Positions 34,000 to 46,059 of a stretch of 64,000 nt of DNA are shown in pieces. The notes under the pieces were generated by a model that was not told the DNA's origin, did no database searches, and worked only from the letters and a program-made list of their open reading frames with translations. The stretch lies in NCBI GenBank assembly GCA_037576215.1, contig JBANDB010000008.1:2418001-2482000 (forward strand), in the 5' to 3' direction. This DNA comes from Armillaria gallica (lineage: Eukaryota > Basidiomycota > Agaricomycetes > Agaricales > Physalacriaceae). Within the stretch, counting starts at the first letter, position 1, and each line of letters opens with the position of its first letter. The position numbers were made by a program, and so were the translations under genes.

Positions 34000-35407
34000 A
34001 TGTCCTGTACTACAATGGAATCCCTCAAATGGCTTTCTAGAGAGTATCATGGTGAGTTTGGTCGATGCTCTGGCCTTCGCTGCATATTTTTGATTTGCTA
34101 GATTTGAATGGCTCGCATATCGACATTCTCGACAAGCCTCCTACACCACTTGAGTTTTCCAGAATAGCGCACATCTCTCGACCCGTGGTCATTCATGGTA
34201 GTATCTGCATTCAAATACTTTGAAGCTCAGTACAGTTTAACCTTGCATCAGGATTTCATATACTTGCTACTAAGGACCTATGGAGCAACCAATATCTATG
34301 TGACAAGATGGCAGACCGGCCAATGTCTGTCTCGGTAACTCCGAATGGGTTCGTGTTCCGAGGCGTCGAAATGATATTGTCTCCAAACCTATGTAGCTGC
34401 TCGTAGATTGGCTGATGCAGTCACCGTGGGCCCAGACGGCACATCCTACTTTGTCGAGCCTCACGTCGAATTAATGTCCATGAGGGACCTCTTGTCGAAA
34501 CTCGACGGCGACATAACCGGGGTAGCATTTTTCGGTTTCCCTCTCGCCCTATTGCTTACCATAAGACAGTCCGTAGAGACCTCCCAAGCACACTATCTGC
34601 AATCGCAGAACGGCAATGTCTACTCTGCAACATATTTTGCTGGCGATACAGTGAATGATTTCTCAGAGTTTGACGTCTTACGTCCAGATATTCCCAGTGA
34701 CGTTCATTGGTGTAGCGAAGCATTCGGTAAGTCTCGGTATCTTTTTGCAGCGATTTACTGACACTATTTTTTAGACAAACATCCAGATGCGGTCAACCTC
34801 TGGATTGGAGACAGTAAGAGTACAACAAGTATTCATTGTGGTCAGTAAGATACTCTTCACGGTGCCCATTTCTGGTATAAACACAATTTAGATCCTTACG
34901 AGAATATATATACCGTTGTCCGAGGAGTCAAATACTTTACTCTTCTCCCTCCCAGCGAGGGTTGGTGTCTCCAAGGTATGGTCGTTATAAACCGAAAGCT
35001 GATCTAAAGCCGCTGAATAATCACTCCGTGCAGAACGTTCATACCCTCATGCGCAATACGTGCGACCCTCACCTCTAGCTGAGCTATGTATCGAACCGTC
35101 ACCGGCGTCAACTCCTCCCATTCGCTGGTCCTCTGTTGGCAACCCGAATATTCCGGGCGCTCTGCCTCATGAAGCGCATCCCATCAACGTAGCGTTGAAG
35201 GCAGGTGAAACGCTTTATCTACCAGCGGGATGGTGGCATTACGTTCAACAATCGGATGAGATTACAATTGCGTTGAACTGGTAGTATGACATAGAAATGC
35301 GAGGCATGACTTGGGTGCTTCTCAGTTTTCTCCGGGGTCCCAGTGCCCCCGCGATCAAAGACATTGAAGCTGAAATAGAAGATGTAGAAGGGGAGAGTGA
35401 TAGCTAA
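34000..35407 (+). CDS. JmjC-domain dioxygenase (JMJD7-like), conserved C-terminus interrupted by in-frame TAG
   Basis: Cupin-fold Fe(II)/2-oxoglutarate oxygenase close to JMJD7 (lysyl hydroxylase), alternatively TYW5-like. The start MSCTTMESLKWLSREYH is at 34000. Exons give SRPVVIHG, TSYFVEPHVELMSMRDLL, DVHWCSEAF, VNLWIGDSKSTTSIHCDPYEN (HxD iron ligands, split by an intron at about 34842-34890), IYTVVRGVKYFTLLPPSEGW, and LKAGETLYLPAGWWHYVQQS (second iron histidine). The frame then reads IALNW, TAG (35282-35284), YDIEMRGMTWVLLSFLRG and on to TAA at 35405-35407. The post-TAG part matches the family C-terminus (W-YDME). Literal translation ends at 35284. A 45-nt intron from 35281 to 35325 would skip the TAG in frame but delete YDIEMRGMTWVLLS. 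Its promoter is largely transposon-derived. Confidence 0.8.
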
Positions 35408-35555
35408 TGATACATTGATGCCAGTGTAGAAAAAAATTGAGCTTGTTCGGCGCGCGGGCCGGAATACAGGTTAGTCACACTCTGTGACAGAGATTTTCAC
35501 CCTTTTCAGTAAACTTTGACCCACTTCGCACTGTCCCCTCGTTCTCGGTCTAATC

Positions 35556-36294
35556 ATGGCCGGTGATAAATCAGAAAAGAAAGACAAGAAGCGCAGGGAG
35601 AGCAAGGTCGATCCTCCTACTGAAGATGTAGAGATGGCGGACGCGGAAGAGACCACCAAGGTTGCGAGCTTGTTGAGCTGTACGGAAACCTTCACTGACC
35701 ATGGCTTGTAGTCACCCAAGAAGCACAAGAAGGAAAAAGCTGAAGTTCTCATTCCGGTGGAGGATTTGTCGCCGCTGGCCAACCCGCTCGCCCAGAAGAA
35801 GCTTTTGAAGAAGCTACAGAAAACCGTAAAGAAGGGTGCGCTCTCTTTCACTAATCTTTGACTGGGTCTTCAGTAACAAATCCGGTATAGCATCAAAGTC
35901 TCGGCTAGTGAAGAGAGGAGTGAAGGAGGTGGTCAAAGGAATCAAGAAGGGAGAAAAAGGGTATGCGTCAATGTATTCTTTATTTTACGGCTCTGCTCAT
36001 TTTTTTCGTACCAGCCTACTGATTATAGCCGCCGACATCAGCCCCATTGACATTGTTTCCCATCTACCTGTTTTGAGTGAGGAGGCGAAAATACCTTATA
36101 TTTTCGTGTCGTCAAAGGAAGAGCTGGGCCACTTCAGCTCAACAAAACGGCCGACGAGTTGTGTCATGATATGTCCACACCAAAAGAGAAAGTTGAAGGA
36201 GGGAACGAAGGATGAGAAGGATGAAGAATTTCATGACCTTTACAAGGAGTGTTATTCCGAGGTGGAAAAGTTGGATACCCAGATTGTATTTTGA
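35556..36294 (+). CDS. NHP2: H/ACA ribonucleoprotein subunit NHP2
   Basis: L7Ae/L30e-family RNA-binding core protein of H/ACA snoRNPs, guiding pseudouridylation in the nucleolus. The N-terminus from 35556 (MAGDKSEKKDKKRRESKVD) is a Lys/Glu-rich extension longer than in yeast. Core: NPLAQKKLLKKLQKTVKKA, KRGVKEVVKGIKKGEKGLLI, IAADISPIDIVSHLPVL, IPYIFVSSKEELGHFSSTKR, PTSCVMICPH. The tail ECYSEVEKLDTQIVF is unusually long. Four exons, with introns near 35664-35711, 35835-35888 and 35961-36016. About 195 residues. It sits head-to-tail before the Bfr1-like gene, 128 bp apart. Confidence 0.92.
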
Positions 36295-36422
36295 TATTTT
36301 TTGTAGTACTTGGGTGCCTTTACGTGGTGATCGGCAAGCAGGAATTCGCACGATCTTTTTCTACTTATATTTTTCGACCACCACCACTTCCTCGTCACCC
36401 CTAATACCCTTTCCGTTCTGTC

Positions 36423-38160
36423 ATGGCATCTGCAAAGGCAAAATCCTCTTCTACCACTAACGGCACCGCCAAGGCCAAGAGAGAGCCCGCTACCAATGGA
36501 ACGGCACCCTTAGCCGAGAAAAAGGACACGTCGGATCCTTCTTCCCATGCGCCATCGACAGGTAAACCGGACAAGAAGGCGTATGAGGCTGAGCAGGATA
36601 GGATAAAGGGAGAGATAGATGCTCTTCAAGTAAAACTGGTACGTCGTGCTTCAGCTACCAAGTCTGGCTCATCGATGCTCATTACCCTAGTCCGCTGTAC
36701 GGGACAAAATCTCATTGACGACCAAGGGCGGCGCTGGCAATGAGCGACGGAATCAATTGCGCACTGAACTGGACGGTATTCGTAGTCAACAGTCCAATAA
36801 CAAGGCATCGAGAGGAAAAATCCTGGATCAGCTTAAAGCTTACCAGGATAACATACAGAAGAAGGTTTGCATTCTATTATTTGACTAACGTGTCCCTGCA
36901 CCTTACACGTTCTCTCAGATTAAGGACCTCCAGGCTGCGCAATCAAAGATTCCATTCAAAAATGTTGGCGAGGTTGATGCTCGGATCAGGTGCGTCAATT
37001 TATCCACTTCCCTAGGTATGTACTCACTATCCGTAAATAGAACTCTTGAAAAGCAAGTGGAGTCCGGTAACATGAAGCTTGCGGATGAAAAACGAGCCGT
37101 CCAGGAAATGAGCACATGCAGACGTAATCGACGCACCGTAGAGAGTTTCCAGGCCATCCAGGAATCCATTGAGGCTGACCGTCACGCTGCCGATGAGCTC
37201 CGCAAACAGCTCGACGACCCTGAATTCAAAGCCACATCCGACCGCTTCGACACCATCAAAGCCGAGCTCGACGAGTTGAAGCGGGAGGGAGATGAGGCTT
37301 ATGCTGATCGTGCTAAGCTGTTTGAAGAGCGCGACGGCCTCCAAGCTCAGATCAACACACTCTTCAACGAAAAGCGCGACTCCGCACAAGAGTTCCGCGA
37401 AGCCAACGACCGGTATTGGACTAAAGTCAATGAGGACCGGGCGAGGCGTGCCGAGAGGGCTCGGGCCCAGCGCGCCGCTGGAGAGGCGGAGAGGCGGAGA
37501 GAGGCGGCCCAGCGTCTGCGGGATGATGCAGAGATCCCTGCTTACCAGGCCCAGATCGAAGATTGCCAAACCCTCATCGATTACTTGTCGGGCAAGAACA
37601 CAGGTCCCGCTAAGCTTAACAGTGCACCTGCCGAGGCCAAGGCTGAGGTGGCTGGTGTTCCCAAGCTGGAGCTCAGGAAGGTCGAAGCAGCACCCGAGGG
37701 CGCAGTTGTCCGAAAGAAGAAGGGCGGGGACGAGGACAGCTACTTTGTTGCCAGGGGCAAGGGCAAGGGAAAGAAGAGCGCTCCCAAGCCCGCCAGCACG
37801 CCAGAACCTGCATCTGGCGGACTCAACATCGACTTGCCCAGGCTCTCTGCGCTCTTATCTCTGTCCATCCCTCCTCCAGACTCTGCCGCTGATGTAACTC
37901 GTGTCATCGCGGACCTGCAGACTAAAAAGGCATGGTTCGAGGCAAACCAGGCTCGCGTCACGGCCGAGAACATCGCCAAAGCGGAGGCCGAGATAAAACG
38001 CTTGAGCGCAAAAGAGGTTGCTGCGACACCGGAGATCACTCCTAGTACTGGAGAACATCTCGATGAACCTGTAACGACTACCCCCTCATCAGCAGTTCCT
38101 GGCGACGTTGCAGAGGCAAGGATTGATGCTGTGCAGGAGGTGAAGGAGGCAGATTCGTGA
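36423..38160 (+). CDS. Bfr1-like nuclear segregation / mRNP-associated coiled-coil protein
   Basis: Homologue of yeast Bfr1, a polysome- and ER-associated RNA-binding protein. The start MASAKAKSSSTTNGTAKAKR at 36423 is disordered. The core is continuous coiled coil: DKKAYEAEQDRIKGEIDALQ, DKISLTTKGGAGNERRNQLR, ELDGIRSQQSNNKASRGKIL, IPFKNVGEVDARIRTLEKQV, SGNMKLADEKRAVQEMSTCR, LFEERDGLQAQINTLFNEKR, and the signature DANDRYW-like EANDRYWTKVNEDRARRAER. The last third has AYQAQIEDCQTLIDYLSGK, a basic KKKGGDEDSYFVARGKGKGK, and a final low-complexity part. Four introns are all in the first 600 bp; the rest (37040-38160) is one exon with strongly biased codon use, as expected for a highly expressed gene. 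Confidence 0.88.
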
Positions 38161-38520
38161 TGAGTTGGATGATTAGTTACTGCGGATATATCTTCTTCAA
38201 CTCTTAATAATCAAAACCTATCTCATTGAAATATTCTATGTTGGGTGGATGAAATAAATTGAGCAAGGGATACAGCCGGACACGTTTATATATGATATAT
38301 ATCGATAACAAATCCGAGAATCCTTTACAAGGTTATTAAGGAGCGTGGTTCGACGAGTAGGTACGACTTCAAAAGAGAAAAGAAACGATAATACAGGTAC
38401 TTCGACGGAGAAAATAAAGTCAGTTGCGCAAGCATAAGCAAGAATGGTATGGTATTAGTAGAGTATCACATCCACAACGGCCCAAAGCGAAAGCTAGAAA
38501 ACAATCGAAATGCAAAATGT
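38161..38520. other. 3' intergenic between convergent genes (Bfr1-like / RFX)
   Basis: AT-rich with AATAAATTGAGC near 38252 and TATATATGATATATATCG near 38287-38305. It probably contains both 3' ends. No gene seen. Confidence 0.5.
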
Positions 38521-41489
38521 CTATACTCCCTGCGCCTCCGTTTTGACGGGTTCGACAGTCTCCGCATCAGGCTCACTGGAGGGAGTAGCAGACGAATGCA
38601 TACCCATGTCCTGTGGTGTGAAGCTGGAGACATCAAATGCATTCCCCGAGTTGGAGAAATCAGAGAATGGAAGGCCCGTAGAATGGACAGTCGGTATGGA
38701 GTCTTCTGGTGCGTTAGAAGTGTCCATGTACGACAAGGATCCATAACCGTCAGAGTTGAACGCTGTAGACGATGGGTCAAGCGAACCTGCAGAAAATGTG
38801 TCGTTTTGAAGGGCCGCGAGCATGCTCGACGTAGTAGGAGTCATAAGACTTTGGGGGCGAACGTCCATGGAGTTGAAATTCTCCTGGCCAGCCATGGGTG
38901 ACAAGGAAAAGAATTGCTGTTGCATAACAGGCTCCACGGAAGCCGCAACAGAGTTGGTAGACAGCGCAACGCTTCGAAGAACGTTGACCGCAATCCAATC
39001 ACTGAAAGTGGGGTTAATTCTTTGAGTTCGAAAGATAACGATGCGACTTACTCCAAGAATAGTTTCAAAATTTGGAAAGCACCGAAGGCTGGATCACTTC
39101 GAATAGTCTAAGAAAAGGCGCTTGTCAGCGCCTTAAAGACGACAAGAATTGACCCTACTTACCAGATCTCGCATAACCTGGCTCGTAACGTAACCCCAGC
39201 GAATGAGAACACTTCGTGAGCTCATAGTTCCTCTCTCTTCACCACCGTGCATAGCCCGGCTACCACCCATCAGTCTATCGCAGCACTTGTCTGCCCAAGA
39301 CATGACTTCTCTCACGGGTTCCGCGGTTTTGGTAAGATTCTCCATCAGCGCGACAAACTCCACCTCCAATAGTTGAACAAGGTCTTCATGACGGCAATTA
39401 CAGACTAGTGCTGATTGGTTTCGGACAGACTCAAAGTCGACTTTTTGCCAAGAACGACGCATCTCCGTAAGCTGCTTCTGGTTGGTGAGAACTGTGTTTA
39501 GCGCTTGAGTAACTTGGTATATGTCAAGGAATCGCACTGTGCTTCCGATCAGTCGATATAATGTGTAATTTTGAAGCAACTTACAAACAAGGTGGCCAAA
39601 TCGAGCACCTAATTCAACTTTAGGCTCAACAAAGGTGTTACCATAGTTATCCAGAGCAACCAGTAAAATCTTTTCCATCTTGTTGGCGAACTGACGAAGG
39701 TTCGCCAGAGACGTCGACGGAATAGGCGACAGCATCTGGAGTCGCAAAATTTCAAGCATTTCCTGTAAAAGAGATCAATGATTCATTAAAAAGGGACTGA
39801 TACCTGCTGAAACGTACATCGTAAACGATAGCATCTGCTTTGGCCATCAGACCCGCTATAGCCGGGGCGTGAACAACTTCACGATGATTACCACTCAAGT
39901 TAGACCAGAAGCTGCGCAAGTGCATCTCAAACGAGTCAAACCTGAACATCTTGACGCTTTCCAAGAGCGAATCAAGATGATCTTGAAACCAACCCCAAAC
40001 TTCACGCGCAGCGATGCCGTGTGGGGATGTAGAGTTGGCGCCCACTGCATCCTCGATGCTAGGGAAGTGCGGGAACTGACGAACAGATGAAGATGGCTGG
40101 GACGCAAGGTACGGTACCGAATTGCCTGATGGAGGTGATTGGGACTGAACGGGCAACCCGCTGTCTGCTCCCGGATGCCGGCGAATGGACGCCTGAGGAG
40201 GGAAGGTACCAGGTGGACGCTGGTTCGCTTGCACTTGCGAGAGAAGAGTAGCGGCGGTCGGGGTTTTGTCGCTCATATCTTGCGGGAAAACGGTCCCCTT
40301 GACATCACCGGAGAGAGCGAGCGAATTGCGTTTGGAGCCCAGGGCGGAATTGACGCCTTCAGAGTCGTCGTCGTCGTCATCGTCAGAGCGCTCTTCACTT
40401 CTGTTGGTAGTTTCTGCTTGTTCATTGGCCAAACGGGCGGCATTGACTGAAGGCTGTCCAGCGTGATTGTTGGACTTGTGAATATAATCCTGAAGCCACT
40501 CGGCTTCGGCCGAGGTCGCGGGACGAATACCACAATCTGTCATCAAAACGGTGATGAGACATGTGTACCATCAGAGATGTTGTTCTGTGGCTTACAATGA
40601 TATTTGCTATTCCCTCTGACGCCGAGACGCCTTGTTTTGATTGTGGGAAAACACAGGCGAATAGCCTTGCCCAGAGTGGCCGTGTTGATGTGCGGAATCC
40701 CGTACTGGTCACAGACTCGACGGTAAGAGAAATAAAGGCCTTGACGCGGCACATTGCCATCGGGATAAGGAGCATAGTTCGCAGTGAGCCTGTCGTAAGC
40801 GAGTAAGGGCTGTGAAGGCGTGTATCAGAATGCATATACGCACCATGCTTGGACAAAAATCTGCTTGGCCCTGTCCGAAGCACTTGTGGTTGTGGCCGCT
40901 CTCACATTGGCTGCCAGTTTCTCCAGTGCGTGATCATTGTTGAGCGTCATGCGGCCGAAAGCGCCAACGGCGTGAAGGGCATCCTGGTTAGGAGCCATTG
41001 TATGAGGTTGGCCACCGTACATTGTCGGGTACTCGGGTGCCGAATTGCCTAAGAACATAGCGATATCGTCTGTTTCGCTGGACGAAGAGTGAACGCTGTC
41101 GGTATCACGGGGGTACGGTGAAGCGGCAGCACGAGCACGGATGTGGCTGGGACGAAGATGGTTTTAAGGGCAGGATTAGTTATATTGTGATTAGGAGGAG
41201 ACTGGCCAGCCGAAAAAGATGAGCATGGTGGTCAAGAAGGAAGAAGAGAACATACGGGGTCCGTGGGCAGGCCCGGATGGCCCAGCTGGTACGTAGCACG
41301 GTACAAGTCTTCTGTCGATGGCGGCATCCCTGCCTGCATTCGTGATAAGCCACCTTGAGAAGACTGAGGGCGAGAACTGGAAGAATGAGTCGACGACGAG
41401 GACACTGAATTGGACCTGGAATGAGAGTGGATCGGGAGAAAGTCGAGGGGCATGTTTGTCGACATCATCTGCATGTTGACTGCGGCCAT
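38521..41489 (-). CDS. RFX-family winged-helix transcription factor
   Basis: Nuclear DNA-binding protein of the RFX family (yeast Crt1/Rfx1, S. pombe Sak1), acting in DNA-damage or cell-cycle control in fungi. Start MAAVNMQMMSTNMPLDFLPI at 41489. After a Ser-rich N-terminus the RFX DNA-binding domain spans about 40540-40900: SDRAKQIFVQAWLLAYDRLT, PRQGLYFSYRRVCDQYGIPH, INTATLGKAIRLCFPTIKTR, RLGVRGNSKYHYCGI. An Asp-rich linker (RSEERSDDDDDDDSEGVN) and disorder follow. Then the RFX B/C and dimerisation-like helices: FEMHLRSFWSNLSGNHREVV, LANLRQFANKMEKILLVALD, ARFGHLVLRFLDIYQVTQAL, NTVLTNQKQLTEMRRSWQKV. A 150-residue Ser/Thr-rich C-terminus ends EPVKTEAQGV, a possible activation or repression domain. 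Confidence 0.9.
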
Positions 41490-41961
41490 GGTGGTCAGTG
41501 AGCTGGTGGTCGCTGTGGGCGGTGTTGCTCTGGCAAATAGTCAAAGAGCGAATAATGAAGGCGGACCAGCCGGGGATGAAAGAGAGTGAATATTGTATAG
41601 TAAGTCGAAGGCTCGCGTGCGGAAAAAATCCTCGATGGACGCTCGACGAAATCCTGGACCCGAAGATAAAATAAGAAATCAAGGCAGCGCAAGGCTCCAG
41701 GAAAAGGCTCCCGATGTTAATGGAATACGGTCTGCTCGAGGATGTGGGTGGTGGTTACGATCTTGATCACTGGCAATCTGCAGGCGTAGCAGCAGGCGTT
41801 GGCAAGGAGACCGTCTTGGAGACCGAAGACTGCCACCTCCTTCCTTATATTCTTCCAATTTGTCCCACGATCTTTAGCATCATTTCTCGTCAGGTTCATG
41901 AATCTCAAATCATCCAATATCATGCCCTCAAACATCATTGTATCACTGCCATTATCCACCG
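41490..41961. other. intergenic, upstream of the RFX gene
   Basis: Separates the RFX start from the endopolyphosphatase stop on the same strand. A long open frame at 41717-42052 on the minus strand is only an out-of-frame extension of the endopolyphosphatase end region. Confidence 0.45.
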
Positions 41962-44512
41962 TTATTCCCCTCCGATGTACATAAATTCCCGGAACCGCTT
42001 CCGTAACTTGTTCTCCTTCCCGGAGGCTAATCTCCGTGCCAATTCCACCCACGACCCTACAGTCAAGTCCTGCATACCATATGGCGTGTAATGGCTCTTC
42101 TCAACCGGCCCCTTTTGCAGCGATTTGGGTAAATTTCCGAGTGGAATTGGATAAACAAACTTCCCATCTTCCTCCGTCGCCGCGGGATGCAGATCTAATG
42201 GAGAATAGGTCGTGTATTCTAGTTTGAAATGCGGCTTATGTGTTTTGTTCCCTTCGTCAAGATCCGGAATATAGTACTAGAGATTATAATCATTAATTAT
42301 CGCCCAAAGCGTCAAGATAACTGCGTGTTTCACCTGCGCGTAGCCCAGCGGACTCCACAACTGGTTACGCCTCGATGGCGAATCAGGATCGGAATGCCAG
42401 GTCGAGTTGAGTTGACACTTCCAGCTGCTTCGATAGGGCTCTTTCTTGCATAACTCGTCCTTGTTCCCGTGCTCTCCGCGATGGTGACTGTGCTTGCGAT
42501 TCTTCTTCATCACTCCTATAGGCGACGCTTCGAAACCCGTAACATTGTAGGAAAATATCCGAAATGTCGGGAGATACGGATTTGGGACTACGGGCGGCGA
42601 AACATTGATGACCCCATAATTGTCGAGGTCGGTCCGGGACGGTTTTGGAAGCGCCGAAAAGTCCTCCAGCAGAGCGTCGCACAGATCTCCATTTTGTAGC
42701 GTGATCGCCCTGGAGTCCTGATCGAGATCAAATTCTAGGTCGATAGCTTCAACGAAGAAGAACTAGGTCAATTGTATCAGTATATAAGCTTCCAAGCGTA
42801 GAACAATTCGAAATCCGTACATGATCCGCGTTCATATGCTTGAAAAAAAACGAAAGTCAGTGCGCCAATCCTCATTAACAAGTTCAACGCACTCCGTAGA
42901 GGTGACCGAGGATCGTGTCCTGAAACCGTAAGGAGAGATCAACATAGCGGACATACTGTTGTGAAACATCAACATCTCAACATCGAGGGTACCTTTACTA
43001 AGACTGCTCACACATTCCGGAAAGAAGTTGCCCGAAGATGGTGGGACGTGTCCTTCATGAAAACAGGAGAATGAGCCGTTGATTATCAGTGCATAGGGGA
43101 GCAATCGCACCCGTTAACCAAACCTTGAGAATCAATCTAGTTAGATTAACGCCATTGACATCATAGAAGTAGTCCCTGCCTGCATATTTCGAGCACGGTA
43201 CAACTTTAGTTGAACCTCCAACCAATCAAACTGCAAATTCCCCGGATCATCAGGCTCTTTCGTGAGGCACCCACCGACGGCTATAGAGATCGTTTTAGAA
43301 AGTATGTTAAACTGGCATAACATGGCAAAGTACCTTTGTTAGAATCGTAAAAGTACATGGTGTTCAAACTAATGACCGCCAAGGCGTTTGGCACCACCTC
43401 AACCGAATAATATGCACCTCGTTGAAATACTTGGTGGTAAGGAAACGGTATGAATGGCTTCCATATCCTAGAAGACGGCCAAAACGTTTCACCCGGGTGC
43501 TGATGGCAAAAAAAGGATACGCACGATGAATATTCATTCGTAATGCTGTTAGGACCTATGACGATGTTTGAGTTGAAAATGCAGTAGCTGCGGATTGACG
43601 TTCACCTGGAGGCAGGATATTCTGGTATCGGCAAGCGTAAGTGACACAACGCGTATATATGACGGTAAGACAGCTCGTACATGTGCTATGCATAGAATCG
43701 CCAGTTAGAGCAGAGTAATGACATATGTGGAGTAAACACTCACGCCAGACATCGTTGTTACCTTGTACAGTCTGCCGTTCAGAACACTGTCAACAGTATG
43801 TCCCCAAACCACTTACCTAGGCTGGGAATGACTGGTATACCCCGGCTCGAGAAGATTTTCTCCATCCGTTTGGCGACCACGGTATTGAGATCGTATATCT
43901 CACTCGGAGTTCGGGGAAGTTTACGGTCATTATCGTGCCTTTTAGTGGCGTCGATGATGAGCACACGGTAAAGGGCGAACGCGATATAAAAGTTTCACCT
44001 GGCATTGTCGCCCGTCCCTGTTCACATTGAGTTGACGAAAGATAATAACGGTCACATGTGTGCTCACAAACAACGAAATCTATCTCCGACGCCCAGTGCT
44101 TGTCGAGGAAGTCCAGTGTGAAGTTGGTTAGCCTGAAGGGCGAATCACAGTCGCTGGCACCACCCACATGTGTCGGTCAGATGAATCAAGATAGATGCAG
44201 AATTAAACTTACGAATAGGGCGTTCCATAATAGCTAGATCTGTTCTTCTTCTTCTTCGGTTTGTTCCTATGACACGCTTTGGATTGAGATTTGTGGGCTT
44301 TGTAGTACGGGTCAGGATGCATATCTGTGATCTGCAGGAATCGCCCATGGAGCTGCCGAGGTTCTGAATACACATCCGGAGTCAATTTATCGCCCGGAAG
44401 GAGCTTGAAAGTACACACTAGTCGCAGGAACTTGGAAAGGAGTTTGAGTAGGGGCGGAGAAAACTTCGGCCAAGGCGAGGGTGAGGACGAGTAGAACGTT
44501 GAGGGCGAGCAT
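41962..44512 (-). CDS. PPN1: vacuolar endopolyphosphatase (Ppn1-like)
   Basis: Metallophosphoesterase that cuts inorganic polyphosphate inside the vacuole. The start at 44512 gives a hydrophobic signal-anchor MLALNVLLVLTLALAEVFSA; the upstream ATG at 44547 is in another frame. Metal-binding motifs in order: ITDMHPDPYY, the TGDNARHD segment (about 43940-43990), GNNDVW (about 43745), the CP/WLTGHVPPS box (about 43050). Next come DHFFFVEAIDLEFDLDQDSR, a family-typical C-terminal half with WSPLGYAQYYIPDL and LEYTTY, and a C-terminal DLTVGSWVELARRLASGKENKLRKRFREFMYIGGE ending at 41962. More than a dozen introns. A Lys-rich insert (KACHRNKPKKKKNRSS) follows the first metal motif. Related enzymes are matured by proteolysis in the vacuole. 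Confidence 0.9.
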
Positions 44513-44879
44513 GATGGAGGTTGCCAGCAGAGAGAATAGCAGTCCATTCACCGGTCAGGAGGAGGGGTAGAGCCGTTGAGCACGACTAAAACGGAACACA
44601 CAGTCGACGGTACATGCACGTTTGAGTACTACGCGTTGGGTCATTGGACCGGAAATTGCCGCAGCATTGACGCGTCGCTTCATTGGGAAAGAGAAGCCCC
44701 TAAGATCACATTCAGGTCCATTACGACAAACAATTCTATATGGTACACGTTAACTAGTACAAGGTGGTGTTATAAACCCGGAGATGATGGAATACAGAGC
44801 GATGCGAATTTGAATGACGACGATAACATAACCAGGGCAGAACGATAGCCAGGAATAAACAGTGCAAAAAAAGAGCCAA
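44513..44879. other. intergenic, upstream of the endopolyphosphatase gene
   Basis: 367 bp between two minus-strand genes. A plus-strand frame (44576-44848) is likely chance. Nothing else seen. Confidence 0.45.
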
Positions 44880-45474
44880 TCACTTGGTCTTTATCGACCG
44901 CGGTGAAGGTTCATCACGGTCAATTATCCTGGATGCAGAACGGGGGCCGTGAAGAGCCAGCAGGATCTTGGCATTGTCGTTGGTGTTTAGAACGCCACGA
45001 ATGGATTGTTCGGCAAGGTTGCAGACCTAGAAGACGCGTCAGTGTCATCACCGGCAAGCGAACGAGTCATGATCATCTTACCCTACTATAACCTCCGGGT
45101 TGCAGGGTAGAACGGCTTTTGGCGATGGTGTTGTGGATGGCATCATATGAGTATCGGCGCCTGGATTCCGAAGTATGAGCTGGCTGACCGAGGCGCTAAT
45201 AGGCCACTAATGGACTCACAGAATGCTTTCGAGCTCTGTCCTAGATCGCGGGAGGATGAATATGTCGGCGCCACCGAGGTAGCGGTCTAGAGCCTGATAA
45301 GCTGCGCACCCAGCGACGAGGGTTTCGTCCAGCGAGAGGTCAGCGTCCCAGGGCGAGCCAAGCTCGCTAATTAGAACTGTAAGCAAATGCCACGACACGA
45401 AAAGGAAGAGAGGCGTACGTGAGATAGCCATAGGCAAGGGCTTCAGGTGAATGGGGGGCAAGGAATCTATCCAT
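44880..45474 (-). CDS. small uncharacterised protein
   Basis: Four small exons join in frame to about 140 residues: MDRFLAPHSPEALAYGYLT (start 45474), then SELGSPWDADLSLDETLVAG, CAAYQALDRYLGGADIFILP and RSRTELESIL, then RRYSYDAIHNTIAKSRSTLQPGGYSR, then VCNLAEQSIRGVLNTNDNAK to IDRDEPSPRSIKTK. All junctions have GT-AG (for example 45057-45013 on the minus strand) and codons look normal, so I think it is real. It appears soluble and helical, with no signal peptide or known domain. It is divergent from acetoacetyl-CoA synthetase, sharing 585 bp. Function unknown. Confidence 0.55.
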
Positions 45475-46059
45475 GGCAGTGGTGATGGTGTTGAGTGAAG
45501 CAGGAACAAAGGATAAGGTTGTTTATAAAGAGAGGGCCGGCTGTGACGGGATATTTATATACGGCGCCGATTACAGCAAGAGAACGTGAGAGTGAGAAGC
45601 AGACCTAGATGACTCGGGGCGAGGTACTATAACACCAAAAAGTTTGGTCCAATTTTGACTCATTTTGCGGCGATCCATGGCTTAATATTCAAACGTGCGA
45701 GCATGTGACAGTCACACATTTGTGACTCTCTTCAACAGGATCATCAATTTACGGAAGAAGCTGCGCCAGCTCGGGACGCCGCCAATACCCCCAGTACCCT
45801 TGAGAATTATTCATTTTTCCCTTGGGTCTGCGTCTCACACTGCTGAGTATCTCTTCAACTGATCGCCTTTTATAGCAATTAAATCCTGATATCCTGGCTT
45901 CTCGCATACTCAATCTGACCGTTCTTCTTACTTGGCACTTCAACTCTTCCACCTCGGCAGCTCGGATTCGATTTACCTATTAATCGCCTTGCCAAGACGC
46001 ACTTGTATGCTACCGTGATGGTCATTAATCTCTCGTCCTCCATCGCACCGCCGCCTACC
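45475..46059. other. divergent promoter region (small unknown / acetoacetyl-CoA synthetase)
   Basis: No coding signal. Contains small inverted motifs (GTGACAGTCAC near 45705) and TATATA near 45553, suitably placed for the minus-strand gene. The right part is a CT-rich leader. Confidence 0.45.

Noticed and set aside
41717..42052. Minus-strand ORF of 111 codons at the endopolyphosphatase 3' end
   Set aside because: It is the wrong frame over the true C-terminal exon, which reads FREFMYIGGE and stops at 41962.
45655..45730. Small palindromes GTGACAGTCAC and CACATTTGTG
   Set aside because: Too short for transposon ends, no target duplication; at most transcription factor sites.
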